A stretch of DNA of 10,355 nucleotides from an uncultured Chlorobiota bacterium. GTDB lineage: Bacteria > Bacteroidota > Kapaibacteriia > OLB7. Positions within the stretch are counted from its first letter, which is position 1; the number at the start of each line of letters is the position of its first letter. Where the stretch lies: the NCBI GenBank assembly GCA_946481475.1, contig CAMLOB010000095.1, forward strand, positions 1-10,355, given 5' to 3'. Shown in pieces: positions 1 through 7,352 of the stretch. Below the pieces are notes generated by a model. The model was not told the DNA's origin. It saw nothing but the letters and a program-made list of their open reading frames with translations, and ran no database searches. Made by a program: the position numbers and the translations under genes.

Positions 1-70
1 AATGACACACAATACCATATAATAGACTCTGAAAGTAGAAAAAACGAATACACTAACTCCCACCTAACAC
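1..70. other. AT-rich non-coding stretch abutting the pheS core
   Basis: This stretch is far richer in A and T than the rest of the window. In the pheS frame it has a TAA stop at 65-67, immediately before recognisable PheS homology begins. The reading frame starting at base 1 stays open but gives a polar, low-complexity peptide that does not resemble the N-terminal coiled-coil arm of PheS. It could be unrelated DNA joined by a rearrangement, or poor-quality sequence at an assembly edge. I favour the second, because the break falls within the first 75 bases of the window. Confidence 0.5.
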
Positions 71-820
71 GACACCCTTCCGGAACGCCGACTCTACCAC
101 GGGCACGAACATCCGATCATGCAGGCCAAGGCCCGGATGGAGGAGATATTCATCCGCATGGGCTTTGCCGTCGCCACGGGTCCGGACATCGAGGACGACT
201 ATCACAACTTCGAGGCGCTGAACTTTCCGCCGGACCATCCGGCACGGGACATGCAGGATACGTTCTTCGTAAAGCACGGCGACCGCGAGGACCTGCTGCT
301 GCGGACGCACACATCTCCGGTGCAGATTCGTCTGATGCAGTCGCAGAAACCGCCGATCCGGGCGATCATGCCGGGACGGGTCTACCGGAACGAGGCGATC
401 ACCGCACGGGCGCTGGCCGAGTTCTATCAGGTCGAGGGACTCTACATCGACAAAGGGGTGACGATGGCGCAGTTGAAGGGGACGCTCTTCGAATTCGCCC
501 GGGCCTACTACGGCGAGGGGATCCGCTTCCGTTTCCGTCCCTCCTTCTTCCCCTTCACCGAACCGTCGGCGGAGATGGACATCACCTGTTTTCTGTGTGA
601 GGGAAAGGGGTGCCGGGTCTGCAAATATTCCGGCTGGCTGGAGATTCTCGGCTGCGGCATGGTCCACCCGAGCGTCCTGGCCGGCTGCGGCATCGATCCC
701 GAAGAGTACAGCGGCTACGCCTTCGGCATGGGAATCGAACGAACGCAGATGCTGGCGATCGGACTGGACGACATCCGGTTGTTCTATGAGAACGATATGC
801 GGTTTCTGGAGCAGTTCTGA
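71..820 (+). CDS. pheS: Phenylalanine--tRNA ligase alpha subunit, N-terminally truncated
   Basis: PheS is the catalytic subunit of the cytoplasmic alpha2-beta2 phenylalanyl-tRNA synthetase, which charges tRNA-Phe. The first ATG is at 119, but homology reaches back to about 71 (TLPERR...GHEHPI), the conserved entry to the class II core. From that ATG, the HTS of the core is at residues 64-66, motif 2 at about 83-107 (GRVYRNEA...FYQVEGL), FTEPS at 146-150, a CxxC-x4-CxxC cluster at 157-168 and motif 3 at about 200-215 (GMGIER). The C-terminus is complete. Missing is the roughly 100-residue N-terminal coiled-coil arm that contacts tRNA. An in-frame TAA at 65-67 and AT-rich sequence replace it, so this is a 5'-truncated copy or an assembly-edge artefact. 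pheT does not follow, unlike in many bacteria; the next gene is convergent. Family identity is certain; intactness is doubtful. Confidence 0.93.
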   Translation, partial: DTLPERRLYHGHEHPIMQAKARMEEIFIRMGFAVATGPDIEDDYHNFEALNFPPDHPARDMQDTFFVKHGDREDLLLRTHTSPVQIRLMQSQKPPIRAIMPGRVYRNEAITARALAEFYQVEGLYIDKGVTMAQLKGTLFEFARAYYGEGIRFRFRPSFFPFTEPSAEMDITCFLCEGKGCRVCKYSGWLEILGCGMVHPSVLAGCGIDPEEYSGYAFGMGIERTQMLAIGLDDIRLFYENDMRFLEQF

Positions 821-854
821 CTCCGGGATCTTTCCCTCCCTGTCCGACAAACGA

Positions 855-941
855 GTACACGGATCAGACGGATGGAACAGGATCGGCACGGATCATATCC
901 GTGTGCATCCGTTCCGATCCGTCTGATCCGTGTACGTTTTT
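855..941 (+). terminator. Long nested hairpin with T tract downstream of pheS
   Basis: A 19-base perfect arm at 855-873 pairs with 917-935. After one bulged G (916) the stem continues as GGAAC (874-878) with GTTCC (911-915). Inside is a second hairpin, CACGGAT (887-893) with ATCCGTG (897-903) around a CAT loop. Five T residues follow (937-941), so it can act as a rho-independent terminator for pheS reading rightward. The minus-strand side has only a weak T run, so termination of the convergent exporter gene is less clear. The stem is much longer than a normal terminator and is built from repeated ATCCGT words, which suggests a repeat element reused as a terminator. Confidence 0.7.
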
Positions 942-962
942 ATCCGATCTCCACAAACGGAC

Positions 963-1754
963 TCAGAGCCGTGAAATCTCCTCGGCCAGCACATAGATCG
1001 CCATCAGGATCAGAAGCAGCGCAAACCAGCGGCGAAGCCTTCCCGGCTCGGTACGCTTTGCCAGAGCCGTCCCTGCAAAGACTCCGGCAAATGTGAGAAG
1101 GGTGAAGACGACCAGCGCAATCCAGAGGGGGATGTCGCCGATCAAGGTCGTCATGAATCCCGCTCTGACATCTCCGTCGACCAGATAGCGCGTGAAGGCG
1201 ACTGCGGCGTTCAACGCGATAATCATCAGACTTGTGCCGACCGCCCGCTTCGTTCCCATCCCTACAAGAAAGATCAGCGCAGGCACATACATGAAACCGC
1301 CGCCGACTCCGACAAAGCCGATCAGCAGACCGACGAGGGCGCCGATCAGCAGAAGAATCCAGAACGGCTTCGCCTCCACCTCTCCTCCGGATTCCGGTCT
1401 GCCCCGGAACATGAAGAAGGCGGCCCCCAGCATCACACAACCGAAGAAGATCATCTGGATCACGTCGGCGATGCGCAATCCGAGCTCCGCCCCGGCAAGC
1501 GAGCCGAGCATCGAGCCGAGGGCAAAGTAGATCGCTGCGGAAAGATCGACGTTCCCTTCCCTGCGATGAGAGAGAGAGCCGATGAAACTGGTAAGACCGA
1601 CCACCGCCAGACTTGCCGGAATGGCAAGCGATCGATCGATGCCGAGCACATAAACGAAGACGGGGACGGCGAGAATACTCCCGCCCCCCCCGAGCAGTCC
1701 GAGAGAGAATCCGACCGGCAACGCCAGAAGGAGTCCCCAGTACGCCATCGTCAT
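963..1754 (-). CDS. TSUP-family (TauE/SafE-like) membrane exporter
   Basis: This is a 263-residue integral inner-membrane protein of the TSUP family (formerly DUF81), whose characterised members move sulfite, sulfoacetate or other small organosulfur anions. It shows the family's duplicated architecture: a first half beginning with a glycine-rich segment at about residues 14-27 (GFSLGLLGGGG) and a second half with the matching GFVGVGGG segment at about 145-155, each followed by further hydrophobic helices, about eight in all. Length is normal. Its ATG (1752-1754) overlaps the TGA (1751-1753) of the upstream M16 gene in an ATGA arrangement, so translation is probably coupled. A second in-frame ATG lies two codons in (1746-1748). 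The substrate cannot be read from sequence, and no sulfur gene is nearby. Confidence 0.88.
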   Translation of the reverse strand: MTMAYWGLLLALPVGFSLGLLGGGGSILAVPVFVYVLGIDRSLAIPASLAVVGLTSFIGSLSHRREGNVDLSAAIYFALGSMLGSLAGAELGLRIADVIQMIFFGCVMLGAAFFMFRGRPESGGEVEAKPFWILLLIGALVGLLIGFVGVGGGFMYVPALIFLVGMGTKRAVGTSLMIIALNAAVAFTRYLVDGDVRAGFMTTLIGDIPLWIALVVFTLLTFAGVFAGTALAKRTEPGRLRRWFALLLILMAIYVLAEEISRL

Positions 1755-3295
1755 CTCCGCGCCCCCGGCACATCCGATGAACTCCCTTCCTTAGCCTCCA
1801 CATCCTCGGTAAGATATTCCGAGCGAGTAACCGCACCGGGATCGCCGACGACGACGATGGTGAAATTATCCATGTAGCGGAGAGCCGCCTCGTTCAGTTC
1901 CTCCGGCGTCACCTTGATAAAGCGCTCCAGCGAACGATAGGCTTCACGCCAGTCTCCCTTGTAGAACCATGCCGACCCGAGCTCCGTTGCCTGGGATTCG
2001 GCCGTCTGCATATCCAGATATTGTCCGGTATACCAGGTGGCCGGAACTTCGGAAAGATATTCCTCCCGGATAATGTTGTCCTGGAAGAAATCCAGAATAT
2101 TGTTCCGGGTCACCCGCCAGGCCGAATCGGGCAAAGCGGTCGAGATGCTGATGTCGCCGAATCCGATCCTGTGATTATAGGTGGAGGCGTCCGGAGCATA
2201 GCTCAGGTTCCGCTCGATACGAATCTCCCGGAACAGGAATCCCCCCACAAAGCTTCGAAGCCTCTCCATCGCATAGAAGAGATCATCGTCGTGTTCCGGA
2301 CCGAGAAAACGGACGACAAGATAGTTCGTCGGGATCGCCTCCCGTCCCCACGGACTGCGCACAAGAAGGGAGGGACGACTTGCGTTCTGCGGAATCGGCA
2401 CCTTCGGATCCTTGTAGGATCCTTTCGGCAACGTGGCCAGGGTCGCCTTGATCTTCTCGGTAATCTCCTGACGCGTCACGTTCCCCACAACAACCAGAAA
2501 GAGACGGGATTTGACGAAGAGTTCCTTGTGATAGGCGCGCAGATCCTGCTCGGTAATCCTCTCGAAATCGGCCTCCTGTGTGATGCGTCCGTACGGATGC
2601 CCATAGAAGAAGACGCTGTCGGCAAGGTACTCTGCGTAGGATTCCGGAACGATCGTCCGGTTCCGCACGCCGGTAATTGCCCGCTCGCGGATATTGGTCA
2701 TGGCAACCGGATCGAACGACGGATCGGTAATCATTCCGGCGAACAGACTCCAGGCCCGGTCGAAATTCTCGTCGACGCAGCGGAGCGTCAACGTCGAGAA
2801 ATCCCGTTCGGCCGTCGCCCCCAGCCCCAGATGCATCCGGTCGCGCTCGCGAAGGAAATCGCTCCGGTCCATCCAGGCCGGTCCGCTGAAGCGGGGAACA
2901 TCCAGAGCCATCTGCTCGACCGCAGGAGAGATGCCTTCAGGAAGGGCGGGCAGTCCTCCCCGGATATAGAGCTTCGTCACAACCGTGTGGAAGCTGGAAC
3001 CGGTCGGACGGAGGATCACCTTCAGTCCGTCGACGGTAAACTCCTCTATCTCTTCCGGAATCTCCGTAGCGGCCGCGCGGAGCATCTCGTTGATATCATC
3101 CTCTTCCACAACCGTCACGCCCCCCTGAGCATCGCTTTCCCGGTCACCGACTCGCTGGCTCCCGGTGGTCCCCCCCCCGGTTGTTTCCTTTGCGCTGCTG
3201 CAGGCAAAGAACAAGAGGGGAAGCAAGAGAAGCACGCCGCTCCGTCGTAATTGCGTCAATGAAATCCACCGAAGCGGAATATGTGTTGTGATCAT
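1751..3295 (-). CDS. M16-family peptidase-like lipoprotein, non-catalytic subunit
   Basis: A 514-residue envelope protein of the M16 (pitrilysin/insulinase) superfamily. The N-terminus has a basic region, a run of leucines and a Cys at residue 32 preceded by FFA, a plausible though not textbook lipobox, followed by Ser-Ser, consistent with outer-membrane anchoring on the periplasmic side. Where the active paralogue has HLYEH, this protein reads PAVEQ (residues 124-128): both zinc-binding histidines are gone and only the Glu remains. It retains an R-x3-Y pair in the C-terminal half (R362, Y366, in RNLSY), the substrate-end binding feature of the non-zinc subunit in two-chain M16B enzymes. It lies 39 bases downstream of the catalytic gene and overlaps the TSUP gene by four bases, so all three likely form one operon. 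I infer that it is the partner chain of the zinc subunit rather than an independent protease. Confidence 0.88.
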   Translation of the reverse strand: MITTHIPLRWISLTQLRRSGVLLLLPLLFFACSSAKETTGGGTTGSQRVGDRESDAQGGVTVVEEDDINEMLRAAATEIPEEIEEFTVDGLKVILRPTGSSFHTVVTKLYIRGGLPALPEGISPAVEQMALDVPRFSGPAWMDRSDFLRERDRMHLGLGATAERDFSTLTLRCVDENFDRAWSLFAGMITDPSFDPVAMTNIRERAITGVRNRTIVPESYAEYLADSVFFYGHPYGRITQEADFERITEQDLRAYHKELFVKSRLFLVVVGNVTRQEITEKIKATLATLPKGSYKDPKVPIPQNASRPSLLVRSPWGREAIPTNYLVVRFLGPEHDDDLFYAMERLRSFVGGFLFREIRIERNLSYAPDASTYNHRIGFGDISISTALPDSAWRVTRNNILDFFQDNIIREEYLSEVPATWYTGQYLDMQTAESQATELGSAWFYKGDWREAYRSLERFIKVTPEELNEAALRYMDNFTIVVVGDPGAVTRSEYLTEDVEAKEGSSSDVPGARR

Positions 3296-3334
3296 ATCGG
3301 TAATGTTCTGCGTTGCGTTGTCACATAGTTGCGG

Positions 3335-4765
3335 TTATCGAAGCACGGTCGACGGAGTCAGATTCAGGTTCCCCAGCATTGTCGGATTTGCCGCAACGCC
3401 GAGAACATAGTTTTTCCCTTTGATGTAGGTCCGGACAAAATTCTGAATATCCTCTCGGGTTACCTGCGAAAGGTTGTCCAGATAGCCCCGGAAGTAATCC
3501 AGACCACCGGTCGTACTCCACCAGAAACCGATCGTATGGGTCCACTCGTTCGTCTCCTCAGCATCATAGAGATGCTCGACCCGCAGGTATGCCTTTGCGG
3601 TCTCAAGCTCCTCATCGGTGAAATAGTCCGGCGAATCGAATGCCTGGATCTCGTTCCAGAGGACCTTCATCGCTTCCTTGACCTTCTCTTCGGTTGAGGC
3701 TATCGACACGGCAATCGGTCCGGTATAATTCTGCGTGTAGTAGCTGAACCCGGCAGACTGTGCCAGTCCGCTTTCGACAAGGCGCCGCTGGAAGCGGGAC
3801 TGATCCTGCGAAAGGATATAGATGAAGACATCGGCGGCATAGGTCGCCTCCGGGTCAAGCGATACGGAGGGACCGTGCCACTGATAATTGACCTGCACAA
3901 GGTTGATCGGCGACGGGACCTGGACAAAGACCTTCTCTTCCAGAGGTTCCGGGAACGGAGGGGGATCGGCCTTGAACGGGTCGGGTCCACGCTCCCACGA
4001 GGTAAAGTAGCGCTCGGTCATCCGATGCACCGTCGCCGAATCCACATCGCCGGCGATAACCAGCAGAGAGTTGTTCGGGATATAGTACTTCTTCTGAATC
4101 TCCCGCATCTTCTCCACGGTTGCCGAGCCGATCACGTCCCGCTGACCGATCGGCTCCTTCCGCGTGAAATTGTCCCGCCAGGTCACCGAGTCCATAACGC
4201 GAAGGAAGGAGAAGAGAGGACTTGCCTCATGGCGGTCGAATTCGCCGAGCACCACTTCTCGCTCACGCTCAAGCTCGGTCTTGTTGAACAGAGGAGTCTG
4301 GATCGTGTTGGCCATCAACTCCATTCCGAGCTGCAGGTTCTGCGAGGGGAGCGTGAAGTAATAGTTCACGACCTCCTCCCGGGTTGTGGCATTCCAGATC
4401 GCTCCGATCTTGCTCAGATAGCTCAGGAAGTCCTGGGAACGGGTATAGTTCTTGTTCCCTTTGAAAAACATGTGTTCGTAGAGGTGGGAAAGCCCGGCAA
4501 ACTCCGGTCCTTCGGTAAAAGAGCCGTTCCGGACGGCAAGCTCGATCGTGACGATCGGGGCCAGATGATTCTCCACAATAACCACTTCAAGTCCGTTCTC
4601 CAGAACAAAGCTCTTGTAGTCTTTCTCCGGGTTCACCTCCGATCCTGTAGCAAACAGACTCTGTGCACAGAGGAGAGAAATGAGAAGCAGAAGCGACAAT
4701 CCCGGCAGATGCCGTCGGCTTCCGATTGAATATTGATACTTCATACGGGTCTTATGTTGTTCCAT
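3335..4765 (-). CDS. M16-family zinc metallopeptidase, catalytic subunit, exported
   Basis: A 476-residue peptidase of the M16B type. The zinc site is intact: HLYEH at residues 94-98 and Glu at 175, which is exactly the HxxEH-x76-E spacing of the family. A signal peptide covers about residues 8-39 (basic segment, LLLLISLL core, cleavage likely after SLFA), so it acts in the periplasm or on the cell surface. The C-terminal half lacks the R-x3-Y pair at the equivalent place (it reads SGLAQ), complementing the downstream paralogue. Two starts are possible: ATG at 4765, or ATG at 4744, which gives a more typical short signal-peptide n-region (MKYQYS). Neither has a clear Shine-Dalgarno sequence. 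It is the first gene of the minus-strand trio. The substrate is unknown; M16B enzymes typically degrade or trim peptides. Confidence 0.93.
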   Translation of the reverse strand: MEQHKTRMKYQYSIGSRRHLPGLSLLLLISLLCAQSLFATGSEVNPEKDYKSFVLENGLEVVIVENHLAPIVTIELAVRNGSFTEGPEFAGLSHLYEHMFFKGNKNYTRSQDFLSYLSKIGAIWNATTREEVVNYYFTLPSQNLQLGMELMANTIQTPLFNKTELEREREVVLGEFDRHEASPLFSFLRVMDSVTWRDNFTRKEPIGQRDVIGSATVEKMREIQKKYYIPNNSLLVIAGDVDSATVHRMTERYFTSWERGPDPFKADPPPFPEPLEEKVFVQVPSPINLVQVNYQWHGPSVSLDPEATYAADVFIYILSQDQSRFQRRLVESGLAQSAGFSYYTQNYTGPIAVSIASTEEKVKEAMKVLWNEIQAFDSPDYFTDEELETAKAYLRVEHLYDAEETNEWTHTIGFWWSTTGGLDYFRGYLDNLSQVTREDIQNFVRTYIKGKNYVLGVAANPTMLGNLNLTPSTVLR

Positions 4766-5074
4766 AGTACGGGATCTGTGATAAAGGCTGCTGAATATAC
4801 GAAGAACGGTCTTCGGTCACGGGATTTCCCCCACACCCTTGCAGTGCCGGTTTTGCGACGGTACAAAGGAAGAGATGTTCCCCCTTTCCATCGACCGCCT
4901 GAGGACGTTGTTCTTTCCGGCTGCAACAAATCCGCACAGAGTTCTTCTTCCTATCTCCTATTTTAAAGTATCGCAACCGAATTGTCTGGTATCGTTTTTC
5001 ACCGTTGCGGGATTGGTACCCGCTTCGAGTTTCCGTTTTGTTCCACAGGTTGCGACGTGAACCGATGAGTATTT
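4766..5074. other. Divergent intergenic region between the M16 operon and the exported protein
   Basis: This gap of 309 bases must hold promoters for both flanking transcripts, but I find no match to TAnnTTTG on either strand. Two small hairpins are visible: a 6-bp stem with an ACGG loop at 4800-4815 (CGAAGA/TCTTCG), in the leader of the M16 operon, and a 17-nt hairpin at 5007-5023. There is no convincing open frame with protein-like composition and no tRNA-like fold. Confidence 0.5.
5007..5023 (+). repeat. REP-like 17-nt hairpin, copy A
   Basis: The sequence GCGGGATTGGTACCCGC has a 5-bp GC stem and a 7-nt loop. It matches the minus-strand hairpin at 7333-7349 (GCCGGATTTATTCCGGC) at 12 of 17 positions, and the third stem pair is G:C here against C:G there, so pairing is kept. 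That is suggestive of a small family of extragenic palindromes. With only two copies, coincidence between GC-rich hairpins is possible. Confidence 0.35.
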
Positions 5075-5884
5075 ATGAAAGGAAGAGCATTCCTGCGGGT
5101 GCCGGGCGTGGTCGCAATTCTTATAGCGACTCTCTGCGCCGTTGTCCACACACAGCCCCATCCGGACTATCCCACGTCCGATCCTTCGTTGAACGAATAC
5201 ACGAATCTGGCCGCCACGCTTCTGGCCGAAGACGTCAAGCATACCTACGGCGGGGATGCCTGGACCGACAGTCTCTTCATTGCCTTTGACTTCGTCGTCT
5301 ACAACAAGAAAAATCAGGAGGTTGCCCGTTATCACAACGAGTGGAACCGTCTGAGCGATGAAGGGATGCTGATCGGCAAACTCTCCGACGGACGGGTCTA
5401 CCAGGCCAGGTTCACCAGCGTGGGCAACTGCCTGGGAACGATGACGATCGACTCGCAGGAAGTTGCTGCCGAACACCTGTCGGCCGCACTGCGAATGGCG
5501 TGTGACCGGCTGAACAGCAATCTGCACTGGCTGCTTACCCCGCTCCGCCTGCTGGACCCCGGCATCGGTCTGGAACTCCTGAACGATTCGCTTATCGACG
5601 GCAAGCAGGTGACGCCCATGAAGGTCATGTTCAACGATTCCCTCTCCTCGGCCTCTGATGTTCTCATCTACATCAACACCAGCTACAAGAATATCGAGCG
5701 GTGGCGGGTGAACTACGACGGCAACTATCGCGAATACATCTGGCGCCTGACCCGCCGCATCGGTCCCTACCTCTTTGCCACCCGGCTCTGGGCCGAAGAC
5801 TTCCAGACGTACATCCAGCTTGAGAGAATCAGGATCAAGAAGCTTCCGGAAGAAGAGACGCCGCAAGGAAGCACCGAGGAATAG
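5075..5884 (+). CDS. Exported protein of unknown function, possibly LolA-like fold
   Basis: A 269-residue protein with a signal peptide at about residues 1-27 (basic start, VVAILIATLCAVV core), hence periplasmic or outer-membrane associated. I do not recognise a named family with certainty. The arrangement resembles the LolA-like outer-membrane carrier fold common in Bacteroidota: an early GGDAW (residues 59-63) leading into an aromatic strand (FIAFDFVVY), an HxEWxR segment, a central LLTPLRLLDPG stretch, a DGK-centred turn before paired strands (MKVMFND, DVLIYINTS), then a final series IGPYLFATR...IQLERIRI. The tail is charged (EEETPQGSTEE). It stands alone between the divergent M16 operon and the convergent VWA gene. 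The start at 5075 gives the shortest sensible signal peptide but has no clear ribosome binding site. The LolA-like reading is inference from pattern only. Confidence 0.72.
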   Translation: MKGRAFLRVPGVVAILIATLCAVVHTQPHPDYPTSDPSLNEYTNLAATLLAEDVKHTYGGDAWTDSLFIAFDFVVYNKKNQEVARYHNEWNRLSDEGMLIGKLSDGRVYQARFTSVGNCLGTMTIDSQEVAAEHLSAALRMACDRLNSNLHWLLTPLRLLDPGIGLELLNDSLIDGKQVTPMKVMFNDSLSSASDVLIYINTSYKNIERWRVNYDGNYREYIWRLTRRIGPYLFATRLWAEDFQTYIQLERIRIKKLPEEETPQGSTEE

Positions 5885-5948
5885 GACGAACGACTTTCCG
5901 AAGAGTCCCCCATCCCGAAAACGATTCCGACGCGGAGAGAAGCTGTTT

Positions 5949-7061
5949 CTATCTTCCCCCCGAATAGTTTCTCTTCCGATTGCGGATATAGTCCACAAAG
6001 AGCATTTCTCCCAGCTTCCCGAGTCCGGTATAGTATGCCCGCCCCTGATTTGCCTTCGTCAGGTCCTCGACGAAATTCACCAGATAGGAATCTCTGGCCA
6101 CCATGAATGTGCTGATCGTAATCCGTTCCCTGCGGCATGCCACCGCCTCATCCAGCGTCTTGTTGACGATGCGGGGATCGAGTCCGAAGGAGTTCTTGTA
6201 GAGTCGTCCCGCATCGTCGAACATGGCCGAAGGTTTGCCGTCGGTAATCATGAAGATTTGCCGGTTGGCTCCGCGCGACCGGCGCAACAGCGAGCGGGCC
6301 ATGCGCAATCCCGCCCGTGTATTGGTATGGAATGGGCCGACGCTGACAAAGGGGAGATCGTGCAGACTGACCTCCTGCGCATCGTCGCCGAAGAGAAGGA
6401 CGTGAAGCCGGTCCTTCGGATAACGGGTAGTGATCAGTTCGGACAACGCCAGGGCCACCTGCTTTGCGGGGGTGATGCGATCCTCGCCGTAGAGAATCAT
6501 CGAGTGGGAAATATCCAGCATCAGCACCGTCGCGACGCTTGTGCTCTGCTCGGTCTCCTGCACCCGGATATCCTCTTCACGCAGAGAGAATCCATCCGGA
6601 TCGGCCACCCGCCGCAACGCGTTCGACAATGTCTCCGAGGCGTTGATGTTCGAAGGAGAATCACCGAAAACGTACTTCCGCAAATCTCCCGTCTGCTCGA
6701 CGCCCGAACCGGTGTGCGGCGTCCGATGCTCCCCCGGTACTCCCTTCTTCAACGAAGTAAAGATCTCCTCCAGGGCGTCCCGCCTGATCCGTTGCCGTCC
6801 CTTCCCGGTCAGTCCGTATCCTCCCTCCCCCTCCTGATCTTCCCGGATCAACCCGGCCCGTTTCAACTCCTCGATGAATTCCTCCATCGTCATCTCTCCG
6901 AGAATGCCCCGCGACTGATCCAGATAATCAATCCACCGCAACGCCTCGTCGACATCACCCGAAGCCTTCATCAGCAGATAGCTGAAAAGCTTCAGAAGCT
7001 CTTCGAGCCTCTCCTCACGACTCAGTTTGTCGCCGTTCCAGTCGGTATACCGAATGCGCAT
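5949..7061 (-). CDS. VWA-domain protein (CoxE/ChlD-like, MoxR-associated type)
   Basis: A 370-residue soluble protein. Residues about 1-110 are helical and charged, with a winged-helix-like segment (YGLTGKGRQRIRRDAL, 82-97). A linker with GEHRTPHTGSG and YVFGDSPSNI precedes the von Willebrand A domain at about 175-360. The metal-ion-dependent adhesion site is complete: DISHS at 183-187, a Thr in FHTNTRAG (246 or 248) and TDG at 273-275. In related proteins this domain works with a MoxR-type AAA ATPase to remodel or load metal centres in client enzymes; no ATPase gene lies in this window. The frame stays open for 99 more codons upstream (to 7358), but family-like sequence begins at MRIRYTDWNG, so I place the start at 7061. 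No Shine-Dalgarno sequence is evident. DUF4159 lies upstream on the same strand. Confidence 0.88.
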   Translation of the reverse strand: MRIRYTDWNGDKLSREERLEELLKLFSYLLMKASGDVDEALRWIDYLDQSRGILGEMTMEEFIEELKRAGLIREDQEGEGGYGLTGKGRQRIRRDALEEIFTSLKKGVPGEHRTPHTGSGVEQTGDLRKYVFGDSPSNINASETLSNALRRVADPDGFSLREEDIRVQETEQSTSVATVLMLDISHSMILYGEDRITPAKQVALALSELITTRYPKDRLHVLLFGDDAQEVSLHDLPFVSVGPFHTNTRAGLRMARSLLRRSRGANRQIFMITDGKPSAMFDDAGRLYKNSFGLDPRIVNKTLDEAVACRRERITISTFMVARDSYLVNFVEDLTKANQGRAYYTGLGKLGEMLFVDYIRNRKRNYSGGR

Positions 7062-7085
7062 GGAATCAATGCAAAATTGAAAATG

Positions 7086-7101
7086 ATCCGCCGCGGCGGA
7101 T
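7086..7101. repeat. 16-bp GC-rich palindrome, copy 1
   Basis: ATCCGCCGCGGCGGAT is a perfect 16-bp palindrome, ending 24 bases before the VWA start codon (on the 5' side in transcript sense). A near-identical copy, ATCCGCCGGGGCGGAC, lies at 8239-8254, differing at two positions. Both are intergenic and both are followed on the plus strand by a CAAA word. Confidence 0.6.
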
Positions 7102-7327
7102 TCAAAAACGGGAAGACAGGGATGTCGCGGGTCCGGTGACGAGCTCAAGCGCATATTTGTCGGTGCGGCAATGCGTATCCGACTCAATAAGAAATGCAAA
7201 GCGGAAGCAGATCGCACGAACGCCAGGAAGCTGAACAATCGATACGCCGCCGATCCTCCCCTGCGTTCCCCCCGGTCTGTTCTGCACTTCGGGCACCGAC
7301 GTAGAAGCTCGACCTCCTCTGCAGATC

Positions 7328-7352
7328 CCGGCGCCGGAATAAATCCGGCGGC
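7328..7352 (-). repeat. REP-like hairpin, copy B
   Basis: On the minus strand the core GCCGGATTTATTCCGGC (7333-7349) forms a 6-bp stem with a 5-nt loop. It is preceded by GTAGCC, and the adjacent CCGGCGCCGG (7328-7337) is itself a 10-bp palindrome, so alternative pairings exist. A GTAG tetranucleotide just 5' of a short hairpin is the layout recognised by REP-associated tyrosine (Y1) transposases. It is related to the hairpin at 5007-5023. Confidence 0.42.

Noticed and set aside
53..889. 278-codon minus-strand open frame across pheS
   Set aside because: Antisense to an unmistakable pheS; the translation is Arg/His/Asp-rich with no family features, a typical GC-rich shadow frame.
940..1836. 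298-codon minus-strand frame overlapping the TSUP gene
   Set aside because: Shadow frame of the TSUP coding region; very Arg-rich, with no hydrophobic pattern.
2021..3250. 409-codon plus-strand frame opposite the M16 lipoprotein
   Set aside because: Lies wholly inside the M16 gene on the other strand and has no recognisable domain.
3875..4729. 284-codon plus-strand frame opposite the catalytic M16 gene
   Set aside because: Antisense shadow; the real gene on the minus strand has an exact HxxEH-x76-E motif.
4766..5074. tRNA, riboswitch or small RNA in the long divergent gap
   Set aside because: Only isolated 5-6 bp hairpins are present; no cloverleaf, no conserved riboswitch core and no terminator-like T tract.
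4958..5998. 346-codon minus-strand frame opposite the exported protein
   Set aside because: Antisense to a gene with a clear signal peptide and ordered strand pattern; the shadow begins and ends in intergenic DNA without start signals.
5775..7139. 454-codon plus-strand frame opposite the VWA gene
   Set aside because: The minus strand encodes a complete VWA metal site; this frame is its complement.
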